From Paenibacillus pinisoli (GTDB lineage Bacteria; Bacillota; Bacilli; Paenibacillales; Paenibacillaceae): a stretch of 64,000 nt of DNA. The notes under the pieces were generated by a model, which was not told the DNA's origin, did no database searches, and was given only the letters and a program-made list of their open reading frames with translations. The stretch covers positions 62,001 through 126,000 of the forward strand of contig NZ_QXQB01000002.1 of assembly GCF_003605435.1 (NCBI RefSeq), written 5' to 3'. The position numbers and the translations under genes were made by a program. Of the stretch, positions 36,957 through 46,062 are shown piece by piece. The first letter of the stretch is position 1, and each line of letters opens with the position of its first letter.

Positions 36957-37057
36957 CCTTTTTTTGGACTTCTTTTCAAGCGGGCTTGTACATATAGCTT
37001 ATAGATGGAATGATTTGGAATGGGTATTTTTCCGAAGCAAAAAGGGGGATGGAGTCT

Positions 37058-37789
37058 ATGAGCGGACATATGATGGCCATGGTGCTATGCGCGCTCTCTA
37101 CAGGCATCGGCGCCTTTCCCGTCTTGTTCTTCCGCCGAATCTCCCATAGGCGAATGGATATGCTGCTGGCGTATACAGCAGGGGTCATGGTCGCCGCCTC
37201 CACATACGGTCTTATTCCCGCGTCTCTGAAGTTGACCAATCTGTATGTACTTTTCTTTGCAGTGTTGACGGGTGCTCTCCTGCTCAGCATGCTGGAGCAA
37301 TTCGTGCCGCATGTGGATCTTGGGCATGAACGGGGAGGCGTCGCGCTGCCGCGCGAATCGCTGACGCTTGTCATGGCAATGGCGCTTCATAATGTGCCGG
37401 AGGGGTTGTCCGTGGGAGCAAGCTTCGCCAGCGGAAGCGACAATCTCGGCGTCATCGTCTCGCTGTCCATCGGACTGCAGAATGCGCCGGAGGGATTTCT
37501 TGTGGGGTTGTTTCTTGTGAATCAGGGCGTGAGGCGGCGCATTGCAGTGCTTGTCGCGGCATTGACCGGATTGATCGAGATGGCGGGCGCCCTTATCGGC
37601 TATCAGCTGGCCAGCGTGGCAGCGTCGCTTGTGCCGTATGGCCTGGCATTTGCCGCTGGCGCCATGCTCTTTATCGTATACAAGGAGCTGATTCCGGAGA
37701 CGCATGGACATGGCTATGAGCGGTCGGCAACCTTTGCGTTTTTGCTCGGCCTGCTCAGCATGATAGGCGTTGTGGAGTGGTTCCGGTAA
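37058..37789 (+). CDS. ZIP-family metal transporter
   Basis: 243 residues from ATG 37058 (MSGHMMAM), nine bases after AAGGGGG; earlier in-frame starts overlap that site. About eight helices. ZIP metal-site motifs HNVPEGLSVG (fourth helix), NAPEGFLVG (fifth helix) and ELIPETHGHG. Imports Zn2+ or other divalent metal, or acts in efflux for some bacterial members. Divergent from the tro operon, so it may share metal control, though the tro operator lies on the tro side of the promoter. Confidence 0.92.
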   Translation: MSGHMMAMVLCALSTGIGAFPVLFFRRISHRRMDMLLAYTAGVMVAASTYGLIPASLKLTNLYVLFFAVLTGALLLSMLEQFVPHVDLGHERGGVALPRESLTLVMAMALHNVPEGLSVGASFASGSDNLGVIVSLSIGLQNAPEGFLVGLFLVNQGVRRRIAVLVAALTGLIEMAGALIGYQLASVAASLVPYGLAFAAGAMLFIVYKELIPETHGHGYERSATFAFLLGLLSMIGVVEWFR

Positions 37790-37833
37790 TGAGGAATGTG
37801 CTTTCCGCAGTTGATTGCGGTTGGTTAAAAAAC

Positions 37834-37847
37834 TTTCCCTAGGGAAA
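37834..37847. promoter_or_regulatory. Perfect 14-bp palindrome, candidate TroR operator
   Basis: TTTCCCTAGGGAAA lies between weak -35 (TTAAAA) and -10 (CATAAA) hexamers spaced 17 bp, upstream of the small membrane-protein gene. It shares its half-site with the element at the tro promoter. Confidence 0.6.
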
Positions 37848-37888
37848 CATAAATCAGGCAAGCTACAACATGATTAATGGAGGCTGAC

Positions 37889-38236
37889 ATGCTGCTCATT
37901 TACGCTCTTGCATTGCTACTTGTCGGATTATTTGCGGTCAACGGCATCTTCGCCTACCAGAGCAAGCACATCGATCCCGCCTTCTGGACGACCGTCTGGT
38001 ATCAGACCAAGCTGATCCCGATATTTTTTGCCGCCAATCTGATGATTGGCTATGGAGTCAAGTTTGTGCACCAGTCATTCGGCAATCTGACCTTCGCCCT
38101 TACCCTGTCCAAAGGCGTTGAAATCGTCGTCTGTGTCGTGCTGGGCTTCCTCTTCTTGAAGGAAGTGCCGAAATGGAACACTTATGTCGGACTGGTGATG
38201 GTCATTGCCGGATTCTGGGTGACAAAAATGAAATGA
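37889..38236 (+). CDS. Small four-helix membrane protein, SMR/EamA-like
   Basis: 115 residues from ATG 37889, five bases after GGAGG; the upstream ATG overlaps that site. Four hydrophobic helices, with the C-terminal pattern GFLFLKEVPKWNTYVGLVMVIAGFWV typical of half-size drug/metabolite transporters (DMT superfamily). Would act as a dimer. Its promoter carries a palindrome shared with the tro operon, which hints at a role in metal homeostasis. Substrate unknown. Confidence 0.82.
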   Translation: MLLIYALALLLVGLFAVNGIFAYQSKHIDPAFWTTVWYQTKLIPIFFAANLMIGYGVKFVHQSFGNLTFALTLSKGVEIVVCVVLGFLFLKEVPKWNTYVGLVMVIAGFWVTKMK

Positions 38237-38268
38237 TGGGCATAGCGGGGCTTCAGCTTCAACCGGCC

Positions 38269-39162
38269 CTACTCTGCACCCAAGGATTGGCGGATGAAGG
38301 CGATAAAGGAACGCACTGCGCCGGAAAGCTGCTCCTCATCCCGATAAGCAAGACAAATATGCCGCTTGTTCTCATAACGCGGGAGGCTTCTCATGACCAG
38401 CTCTCCCGCCTCCACCTCCCGCCCTACGCTGCGGGCAGGCAGAATGCCGATCCCCATATTGCACTTGATCGCTTCTTTGATCGTCTCGATCGCCCCCAGC
38501 TCCATCACCTGACCCCACTGCAAGCCATTTCCCTTAGCCCATTCGTCGGACAGCGTCCGCGAGGTCGATCCCACTTCATGCAGTAAAAAAGTCTCGTCCC
38601 GCATCTGGTCGACCGTTATCGGATCGGACACGGACAACGGGTTAAGCGGCGAAATCAGCAGCTTCAGCTCGTCCTGTACAAGCGGCACAATGATCAGTCC
38701 CTGCTCTTCAAGCGAGCCAAGCGAGACAATACCCGCATCAATCTCATAATCCCTCAGCATCGCCAGCACAGACTCCGCCTGCTTCACCGTCAGCATAAGC
38801 GACACATCCGGATTGAGATTGCGGTAGGAAGCAAAATGCGGAGGCAGCACATAGGTAGCAGGCGTATAGCTTGCCCCGATCCGCAGCCTTCCGCCCCGCT
38901 TGCTGGCATATGACGCCATAGCGCTGCTTGCCGTCTCGGTCAAATGCACAATTCTCCGAGCATAGGGAAGCAGCTCCGCCGCCGCTTCGTTCGGATGCAG
39001 GCTTCGCGACTGCTTGCGGAACAGCTCCACCCCAAGCTCTTCTTCCAGCTTGCGCAGATGGAAGCTGACAGTCGGCTGCTTCAGCCCCAGCCTGTCGGCC
39101 GACTCCGCAAGCGTTCTCCCTCCGCACATCTCGATAAACACCTTCAGCTGCTGAATATTCAA
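38269..39162 (-). CDS. LysR-family regulator
   Basis: 297 residues from a TTG at 39162, seven bases after GAGGGG. N-terminal winged helix (LAESADRLGLKQPTVSFHLRKLEEELGVELF) and a type II effector-binding domain. Divergent from the ABC importer and phosphatase genes, with a palindrome (39196-39214) between; most likely their regulator. Ligand unknown. Confidence 0.9.
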   Translation of the reverse strand: MNIQQLKVFIEMCGGRTLAESADRLGLKQPTVSFHLRKLEEELGVELFRKQSRSLHPNEAAAELLPYARRIVHLTETASSAMASYASKRGGRLRIGASYTPATYVLPPHFASYRNLNPDVSLMLTVKQAESVLAMLRDYEIDAGIVSLGSLEEQGLIIVPLVQDELKLLISPLNPLSVSDPITVDQMRDETFLLHEVGSTSRTLSDEWAKGNGLQWGQVMELGAIETIKEAIKCNMGIGILPARSVGREVEAGELVMRSLPRYENKRHICLAYRDEEQLSGAVRSFIAFIRQSLGAE

Positions 39163-39195
39163 GCTGTATCCCCTCTTCCGTATTGGTTGCCTAAA

Positions 39196-39214
39196 ATATA
39201 GATGATATCTATAT
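39196..39214. promoter_or_regulatory. Palindrome, likely LysR operator
   Basis: ATATAGAT-GAT-ATCTATAT, with 8-bp perfect arms, lies 34-52 bp upstream of the LysR start. A related half (CATATAGATG) follows at about 39226-39235. A T-N11-A type site is contained within it. Confidence 0.6.
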
Positions 39215-39334
39215 GTTTATCAATACATATAGATGTTATTTAACAAAAAATCGACATCGCGTTAACGTTCAACTGACAAACCGTTGGTAGAGTTAGACAT
39301 GCAGGGCCAATAACCTTCTGGAGGGAATCAATCA

Positions 39335-40441
39335 ATGAATACGTACCGCAACAGCAAGCTTAGCCTCTTGCTCATTCTGGCGCTTGCGCTTGTCTTAAGC
39401 GCATGCGGCAGCGGCAATGGAAATAAGGGCGCGAATTCGGGCGCCGGCACTACTGCGCCTACGGCAACCCCGGAGCAGAGCAGCCAGCCGGCCGAGTCGC
39501 CGGCCGCGCAAGACGAAGGAACGCTGACCGTCTATCTGAACGACTTCGATGATATGATCGCACCGCTCTTCGAAGCTGCAACCGGCTATAAGGTTGAGCT
39601 GATCGTAGGCAACGGCGCCGAGATCATGTCCCGCGTCGAAGCCGAGAAAGGCAATCCGCACTGGGATGTGCTTTGGATGGATGCGATGCCTTCCATTCAC
39701 GGCCTTGGCGAGGCTGGCCAGCTGATGGAATGGACACCGGACAATCTGGGCAATCTGGATGAATTCGCTCAGGGCTTCGTGCCGGAGAAGCACTGGTACT
39801 TCCCTACTGGAGCTCACGCAGCAGGCGTTATCGTGTACAACAAGGACAAGGTCAAAGCGGAAGATGCTCCCGCTTCCTGGGAGCAATTCGACGACGCGCA
39901 ATACAAGGGCATGATAGGCATGGCAGACCCGGCAATCGCCGCTCCCGCTTACCCTTACGTATCCTGGTTCTTCAATGACCTCGGCATGGATAAGGGACAG
40001 CAATACTTCGGCGCCTTGATGAAAAACGGCCTGAAAGTGTATCCGAAAAATCCGAACGTCGTCAGCGCCCTGACAAGCGGCGAGATTTCCATCGCGGCGC
40101 TTCAGGAGAGCAACGCATACGCCATGGTCAACAAGGGCGAACCGATCGAGATTGTATGGCCGGAGGAAGGCGCGCCGGCATCCGTACGGGTAGCCGCCAT
40201 CCAGAAGGATACCAAAAACCCGAATGCCGCCAAGGCGTTCATCGAATTCCTGCTTGATCCGGCTACTCAGCAAGCGCTGGTCGATGAAGGGGATGAAAGC
40301 TACTTCCAGCCTTCGGCGAAGGGCGTTACGCCTAGACCGGACCGCGCAGCCCATGCGAAGCTCGTAGCAGCCGACGCTTCCTGGGCATCCCAGAATGAAG
40401 CGGCGATCAAGCAATGGTTCGCCGACCAGTCTGTACAATAA
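39335..40441 (+). CDS. Fe3+/phosphonate-type ABC substrate-binding lipoprotein
   Basis: 368 residues. Lipobox LSAC, a Gly/Thr/Pro/Ser-rich linker (about 25-60), then a type II binding fold of the ferric-iron / 2-aminoethylphosphonate / spermidine group (GTLTVYLNDFDDMIAPLFEAATGYKVE; NPHWDVLWMDAMPSIHGLGEAG). No double-tyrosine iron motif is obvious, so iron is not certain. ATG behind TGGAGGGAATCAATCA. First gene of importer plus phosphatase operon. Confidence 0.85.
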   Translation: MNTYRNSKLSLLLILALALVLSACGSGNGNKGANSGAGTTAPTATPEQSSQPAESPAAQDEGTLTVYLNDFDDMIAPLFEAATGYKVELIVGNGAEIMSRVEAEKGNPHWDVLWMDAMPSIHGLGEAGQLMEWTPDNLGNLDEFAQGFVPEKHWYFPTGAHAAGVIVYNKDKVKAEDAPASWEQFDDAQYKGMIGMADPAIAAPAYPYVSWFFNDLGMDKGQQYFGALMKNGLKVYPKNPNVVSALTSGEISIAALQESNAYAMVNKGEPIEIVWPEEGAPASVRVAAIQKDTKNPNAAKAFIEFLLDPATQQALVDEGDESYFQPSAKGVTPRPDRAAHAKLVAADASWASQNEAAIKQWFADQSVQ

Positions 40442-40444
40442 CCG

Positions 40445-42127
40445 ATGCGATCCATAGGCAGGGACAAGCTGGGATGGAGCGTCAGCGCCATCCTGATCGT
40501 CCTCGTCATGCTCCCCCTGGCGGCAGTCATGATACAAGTGCTGCTGCCGGGGGTTTTCTTCGGCAATTGGCAACTCGGCGACTGGAAGCTGCTGCTCCAA
40601 ATCTTTCACCGGCCATTATGGCAAAAGTCGCTTGAGAACTCGCTGCTGCTAGGCATTGGCACAACTTTATTCGGCACGATGCTGGGCGCGGCGCTTGCCG
40701 CCATCCGCTCCAGCTGGTCTTTCCCGACCGCAAAGCTGCTCGACGCTTCTGTCTGGCTGCTGCTCATTACCCCGTCCTTCATATTGGCGCAAGGCTGGGT
40801 GCTCTTCGCATCCGGCGGCGGCATCGCTGTCCAGCTGTTCGGCTGGCATTGGGTGAAGGATGCGATCTTCCATCCTGCCGGTCTGATCTTTATGATGACG
40901 CTGAGCAAATTCCCATTCGCTTATCTTAGCGTACACGCCGCTCTGGAGTGGAAGGTCGACCAGCTCTCGCAAGCGGCGCGCCTATGCGGAGCATCCGCAT
41001 GGACGACTTGGCGCACCATTCATGCGCCGCTGCTGCTTCCGGCCCTTCTGGCTGGCGCTGCGCTCGTCTTCATGGATACAATCGGGGACTTCGGCATGCC
41101 GGCGTCCATCGCGGCCGTCTACCGCTTCCCGACGCTGCCTTATTCCATCTATTCGGCAATCTATACGTCGCCGATCCGGTTCGATATGGCCGGCGTGCTG
41201 TCGTTCTATCTGGTCGCGCTGATCGGACTGGCTATGATGCTGCAATTTTACGCGCTTAAGCGCTCCCGCTTCGACTTTCTGAATGCAAGAGCCTCGCGTT
41301 CGGTTCCCAGATCGGCGGGCCGTTTCACGCCTCTGCTCACGGCGATGAATCTGCTGTTTCTGCTGCTCGTGATTGGAGTGCCTGTCGGCTCCAATATCGT
41401 AATTTCCTTGCTGAAGACGCAAGGCGGAGGCGTGACGACAGACAATCTCACCTTCGAGCATTACCGCAGCTTGTTCAGCTCGTCCAGCACGCTTCTGACC
41501 GGGCTGCGGCATTCGCTTGCCATTGCCGGAGCCGCCGCCATCCTGGGATTGATCATCGGCCTTGGCGTTGCCTATGTGCTGACCTATTCCGGCTTCCGGT
41601 TCAAGCGCTCGATTGAAGTCTTCTCGATCATTACGCTTGCCGTACCCGGCGTCGTACTAGGCATCGGCTATATCTTCGTCTGGAATCAGAAGTGGCTGGA
41701 GCCGCTTGGGCTGCTGCTTTATGGCACGCCATGGATTCTTGTGCTGGCCGCGATCGCAGGAGCAATCCCGGTTATTACCCGGCTGATGACGGGAGCTATG
41801 GCCAAGGTGCCCGGCAATCTGCTGTCCGCGGCCCAGCTTCAAGGCGACAGCTTCCTGGACCGGATGCGTTACATTCTGCTGCCGCTTATTCGCGGAGCGC
41901 TGCTGTCTGCGGGACTTGCGGCATTCGGCGCAAGCATATTCGATCTCGCGGTCAGCTCCATCCTGTTCCCGCCCAAATTCGTGACCCTTCCCGTCGCGAT
42001 TAACAAGGCGTTCGAGGACTTGAACTTCGGCTATGCCTCTGCGGCTACCGTCACAAGCTCCCTCGTTGTCATTCTTATCATTCTGGCGATAGAGCTGCTG
42101 CTTCGCCGCAAGGAGGCATCATCATGA
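40445..42127 (+). CDS. Fused double-domain ABC permease
   Basis: 560 residues with two complete permease domains and two EAA loops (SQAARLCGASAWTTWRTIHAPLL near 180 and LSAAQLQGDSFLDRMRYILLPLI near 460), about twelve helices. This fused form is typical of FbpB and phosphonate PhnV/AepV-type systems. Starts 3 bp after the binding-protein stop without a visible ribosome site, so translation is probably coupled. Confidence 0.92.
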   Translation: MRSIGRDKLGWSVSAILIVLVMLPLAAVMIQVLLPGVFFGNWQLGDWKLLLQIFHRPLWQKSLENSLLLGIGTTLFGTMLGAALAAIRSSWSFPTAKLLDASVWLLLITPSFILAQGWVLFASGGGIAVQLFGWHWVKDAIFHPAGLIFMMTLSKFPFAYLSVHAALEWKVDQLSQAARLCGASAWTTWRTIHAPLLLPALLAGAALVFMDTIGDFGMPASIAAVYRFPTLPYSIYSAIYTSPIRFDMAGVLSFYLVALIGLAMMLQFYALKRSRFDFLNARASRSVPRSAGRFTPLLTAMNLLFLLLVIGVPVGSNIVISLLKTQGGGVTTDNLTFEHYRSLFSSSSTLLTGLRHSLAIAGAAAILGLIIGLGVAYVLTYSGFRFKRSIEVFSIITLAVPGVVLGIGYIFVWNQKWLEPLGLLLYGTPWILVLAAIAGAIPVITRLMTGAMAKVPGNLLSAAQLQGDSFLDRMRYILLPLIRGALLSAGLAAFGASIFDLAVSSILFPPKFVTLPVAINKAFEDLNFGYASAATVTSSLVVILIILAIELLLRRKEASS

Positions 42128-43257
42128 CACAGGCATCCGGCAACAATATTCTGCTAGGCATATCCGGCGTGACCAAAAACTACGGCAGCTTCCAGGCCTT
42201 GAAGGGCATCTCGCTTGAGATGAAGCAAGGCGAAATCATTAGCGTGCTCGGGCCGTCAGGCTGCGGCAAATCCACGCTTCTGCAGCTGGTCGCCGGCTTG
42301 TCCCAGCCCGATGGCGGCACGATCCGGCTCGGCGGCGACATCGTCGCCACCGCCAAGTCGCTGGTGCCCCCGGAGAAACGGGGCGTCAATATGGTATTCC
42401 AGGACTATGCGCTATGGCCCCATATGTCCGTGACGGACAATATTGAATATGGACTGAAGCGCATGAAGCTGGGGAAGGAAGAAATAAAGGCCAGAGTGAC
42501 CGAACTGCTGAGCCTTCTTCATCTGGAAGGTCTGGAGAAGCGGCTTCCGCCCCAACTCTCAGGAGGACAGCAGCAGCGCGTTGCCATTGCCAGAGCGCTT
42601 GCGACGAGGCCGAAGCTGATGCTGCTCGATGAGCCGCTGTCCAATCTGGATATGAGACTGCGCGTAGAGATGCGCACGGAGATGGCATATTTGTTCCGGA
42701 AGATGGGCATCAGCGTATTCCATGTCACCCATGATCCGGACGAAGCGTTCGCCATGGCGGACCGGCTGCTTATCATGCGTGCGGGGAGAATCGACCAGCT
42801 CGACACGCCGGAGCAGTGCTTCAAGCAGCCTGCAAGCCGCTGGTCCGCTTCCTTAATGGGAGCGTTCAACACCTTAAAGGGCAAGATCATAGATCATACG
42901 GATGCTCATCCTGCCATTCAAATCGGAAGCCAGACGATTCGGGGCATCATGCCCGCAGACCAGTCAGTCGCTAGCAGCGGCCGAAGCACAACGGATGGGC
43001 TGCTCATGTTCCGGCCGGAAGAATTGACTCCTATCTCTATGCAAGAGAATCTCTCAGATGACACTCCGGACAATCAACTGAACGTCCAAATCGTCCATTG
43101 TTCCTTCGAAGGCACAAAGTGGCGTGCAGTAGCCGCTACCGATTGCGGTCAGAAGCTATATATTGTTCATGAGACCCCTCTGGCCGCAGGCGAGCGGATA
43201 ACCCTCCGTCTGCCCCTGCAATCGGCTTATATGTATTGGGAAGAGGACGAAAGGTAG
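42124..43257 (+). CDS. ABC transporter ATPase (FbpC/PotA-like)
   Basis: 377 residues. Walker A GPSGCGKST, Q-loop MVFQDYALWPHM, signature LSGGQQQRV, Walker B LMLLDEP, H-loop VTHDPDEAF, and a C-terminal TOBE/OB region (about 245-377). Start ATG overlaps the permease stop (ATGA) and follows AAGGAGGCATCATC. Drives the preceding permease. Confidence 0.94.
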   Translation: MTQASGNNILLGISGVTKNYGSFQALKGISLEMKQGEIISVLGPSGCGKSTLLQLVAGLSQPDGGTIRLGGDIVATAKSLVPPEKRGVNMVFQDYALWPHMSVTDNIEYGLKRMKLGKEEIKARVTELLSLLHLEGLEKRLPPQLSGGQQQRVAIARALATRPKLMLLDEPLSNLDMRLRVEMRTEMAYLFRKMGISVFHVTHDPDEAFAMADRLLIMRAGRIDQLDTPEQCFKQPASRWSASLMGAFNTLKGKIIDHTDAHPAIQIGSQTIRGIMPADQSVASSGRSTTDGLLMFRPEELTPISMQENLSDDTPDNQLNVQIVHCSFEGTKWRAVAATDCGQKLYIVHETPLAAGERITLRLPLQSAYMYWEEDER

Positions 43258-43266
43258 TCGATCGAC

Positions 43267-44028
43267 GTGAATAATGACAACAAGATGGCCGGCTCTAAGC
43301 GGCTGCTGGCCATATCGGATATACACGGGCATCGGGATGGACTGATGCGCCTGCTGCATCAAGCAGCCTATGATCCCGCGCAGGACCAACTGCTGCTGCT
43401 TGGCGATTATATCGATGCCGACAATCCCGTCTCCTGGGGGACGCTGGAAGTTGTAAGGGAACTGGTCTCGCAAGGGGCCATCGCCATTCCCGGCAATCAG
43501 GAGCTGAAGCTCGCCGCAATGTCCAAACGGCACCGGAATCGCGGAAGGCTTCCCGGACAGCAGCACCAGTATGTGAAATGGATTCATTCGCTTCCCCTCT
43601 GCATCATCGATTATGATATATTGTTCGTGCATGCCGGACTGCGGCCTGGCATCCCGCTTCGCGAGCAGTCTGTCCGCGACATGACGGAGATCCGCGAAGA
43701 CTTCTTTACTTATCCGCTTCGGCATCTCGCTTCGCTTATCGATAACGACGAAAGCAACCGGAGCAAGCCCCTATGGCGTCGGATCATGTTCGGCCATACG
43801 CCGACCAGCAAGCTCGGCGCCGCTCCCGGCGATATCTGGACAGACGGCCGCCGAATCGGCATCGATACTGGCGCGAAGCACGGACAGCGTCTCACGCTGC
43901 TCGATGTTCGTGAAGGAATCACCTATTCCTGCCCCACGGAGCCGGGCTACCGCAGCGGCGAGTGTTCCCAGGGCATTGCCCTAGGCGTCAAAATCCAGCT
44001 CCACCATGATGCCGGACCATCAATCTGA
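43267..44028 (+). CDS. Calcineurin-like phosphatase (PrpE/ApaH-like) linked to the importer
   Basis: 253 residues from a GTG at 43267, nine bases after the ATPase stop. All metallophosphoesterase motifs present: SDIHGH, GDYIDAD, GNQE, FVHAG, FGHTP, and ...GIDTGAKHGQRLTLLD. The GNQE replaces the usual GNHE as in protein-phosphatase-like/PrpE-type enzymes. No signal peptide, so cytoplasmic. Its position suggests it dephosphorylates the imported compound or a derivative. A terminator follows. Confidence 0.85.
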   Translation: MNNDNKMAGSKRLLAISDIHGHRDGLMRLLHQAAYDPAQDQLLLLGDYIDADNPVSWGTLEVVRELVSQGAIAIPGNQELKLAAMSKRHRNRGRLPGQQHQYVKWIHSLPLCIIDYDILFVHAGLRPGIPLREQSVRDMTEIREDFFTYPLRHLASLIDNDESNRSKPLWRRIMFGHTPTSKLGAAPGDIWTDGRRIGIDTGAKHGQRLTLLDVREGITYSCPTEPGYRSGECSQGIALGVKIQLHHDAGPSI

Positions 44029-44035
44029 CAACAAA

Positions 44036-44077
44036 AAACTCCCGTTCCACATATTCTGTGGAGCCGGGAGTTTCTTT
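44036..44077. terminator. Bidirectional terminator
   Basis: Stem AAACTCCCG + TCCACA / TGTGGA + CGGGAGTTT with a small internal bulge, followed by TTTCTTT; between the convergent phosphatase gene and bceB-like gene. Confidence 0.85.
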
Positions 44078-44085
44078 CATTCCAC

Positions 44086-46062
44086 CTATGCTGCCGAGCC
44101 GCGAAGCATGCTCTTCATGTAGCTGTTGCTGGCAAGCAGGAAGTAGATAGTCTGCATGCCCACATAAATGCCGATTACGACAAATGAGTAGATCCAATTG
44201 GATGTATTCATCATATTGTCGAGCGAGCGCATTGCGAACAGCGCATGGCTTATACCCACAATACATGGAATAAAGAATATAATCGCAATCTGTGAGACGA
44301 CAACACGGCGTACTTCCTTCTTCGTCATGCCGATGCGGCTGAGACCCTTGAACTGAGCCTGATCTTCCTGGATTTCTGTGAAGAGCTTGAAGTAGATCAT
44401 GCTGCCCGCTGCGATAAAGAACAGCAAGCTGATGAACAAGCCGATGAATAGCGTCAAGGATACCGTCTCGTTAAGCTCCGAATACCTCTGCGGACGGGTG
44501 AAATCGACTTCGTACTTCATATCGTCTGGAACCAGCTTAACCAGCTTCTCCACGATCGGAGCGGCTTTCTCCCAGTTTTTCAGCTCGTAGCCATAGAACA
44601 CCAGTTGCTCGTCCTCGCTGATTCCCGAGAGTGTATTGATATACGTCAAGTCATCCATGACCAGCGTCAGTGAATTGGCATCAATCCAGTTGTTCGTGAC
44701 GCTTGTATCTATGGAACCGGACACGGGAAGCTCGATTTTCTCCCCATTCACGTATCCTGCAGCCTTCCCGCTGCCGAATTGCGTCTTGTCAAAGTTGCGG
44801 TACAGCAGCGTAAGCTTGCCGCTCTCTACAGCTAGCTGCGGCTTGCCCTGCTCCTTCGCCAGCTTGTTGTAATCGGAGGCCGAAATAATCATCGCATTGC
44901 GCTGGTATTCATTCGTCTCGTCATGTCCGTTGCCGAGCTGGGTTGACGTGTCGCCGTCAAAGGTAATCGAGTATTTCTCGAGTCCGATACCGACGATCTT
45001 GGCTTCATAATCGTATGAGAAGCCGCCTTCCTTCACAATTCGCTGCAGATCGTCCGGATTGATCACATTATGCGTGTAAAGCCCTTTCTCTACGTAAGCA
45101 AACGAGAAGGGAGAGGATTTCACGAGGTCTTGCTTGCCTTGGACATGCATGATATAGACCGTGCCCAGCGCTGTCATAATGACTGCGCTCAGGATGGATA
45201 CGACGAACAGAATGCGGGCGTTATCTCTAATTTTGTAGCCCAGCTGCGCGAAGATCAGCATATTGGTTCGTTTGTAATACAAGCCGTGCCGCTTCTGAAT
45301 GAACTTGAGAATGACGATGCTCAGCTGAGTGAATAAGAAATACGTTCCGACAACGACCGTGATCAAGATTGGCAGCGCCAGAATAACAAAGTTGTAGCTG
45401 TCCATCATAAGCGCCATGCCATATCCCATTGCAAGGCTTAGCGCCCCGATGATGACAAGCCAGCGCGAGAAGATCAGCTTGCCCTTCGGCTGTCTCGACG
45501 CCTTCAGCAGATCGATAATCTCGGTACGGCCCATTCTAAGCACAGTCCAGAAGGAAATGAGCAGGAACAGGGCAAAAAATCCACCTGCCGTCAGCCATAC
45601 CGCCTTCAGCGGCACCGCGAATGCAATCGAATCGCTCATGCCAAGCAGAGCGGCCAGCGCCATGAAGAACAGCTTGCTGAACAGAATGCCGAGACCGATG
45701 CCTACGGCGATCGCCATGATGGCAATGACGATATTCTCATAGATAACCAGCTTGCGAAGCTGAGATTTGGTCATCCCGAATAAGGAGAATAACCCGAACT
45801 CCTGCTTCCTCGTCTTCAGAAACGCGGAATTGGAATAGAGGATGAACAGAAAGGAAAATACCATAATGATATACAAGCAGAACTGCATGCCGTCGCGCAC
45901 CTTCGCCGCGCTCAGAATATGGCCGTTCACCACATCCGGGTGGTTCAGGAAGGACGCATACAAATAGAAAATCAATACCGAAAATACGCTGCTAAGGAAA
46001 AACGCGCTGTATGAACGCCAATTCCCCCGTACATTGCTAAGCGCGAGCGAACGGAACGTCAT
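44086..46062 (-). CDS. BceB-type antimicrobial-peptide ABC permease
   Basis: 658 residues. Ten predicted helices in the Bce arrangement: one helix, an FtsX-type group, then a large extracellular domain (about 310-520) before the last helices. Works with BceA to free lipid-II-cycle intermediates from peptides such as bacitracin and to signal through the kinase. Its start overlaps the ATPase gene by 26 bp. Substrate specificity cannot be read from sequence. Confidence 0.9.
   Translation of the reverse strand: MTFRSLALSNVRGNWRSYSAFFLSSVFSVLIFYLYASFLNHPDVVNGHILSAAKVRDGMQFCLYIIMVFSFLFILYSNSAFLKTRKQEFGLFSLFGMTKSQLRKLVIYENIVIAIMAIAVGIGLGILFSKLFFMALAALLGMSDSIAFAVPLKAVWLTAGGFFALFLLISFWTVLRMGRTEIIDLLKASRQPKGKLIFSRWLVIIGALSLAMGYGMALMMDSYNFVILALPILITVVVGTYFLFTQLSIVILKFIQKRHGLYYKRTNMLIFAQLGYKIRDNARILFVVSILSAVIMTALGTVYIMHVQGKQDLVKSSPFSFAYVEKGLYTHNVINPDDLQRIVKEGGFSYDYEAKIVGIGLEKYSITFDGDTSTQLGNGHDETNEYQRNAMIISASDYNKLAKEQGKPQLAVESGKLTLLYRNFDKTQFGSGKAAGYVNGEKIELPVSGSIDTSVTNNWIDANSLTLVMDDLTYINTLSGISEDEQLVFYGYELKNWEKAAPIVEKLVKLVPDDMKYEVDFTRPQRYSELNETVSLTLFIGLFISLLFFIAAGSMIYFKLFTEIQEDQAQFKGLSRIGMTKKEVRRVVVSQIAIIFFIPCIVGISHALFAMRSLDNMMNTSNWIYSFVVIGIYVGMQTIYFLLASNSYMKSMLRGSAA

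Noticed and set aside
39395..40609. 404-codon minus-strand frame opposite the ABC binding protein
   Set aside because: Shadow frame spanning two real genes.
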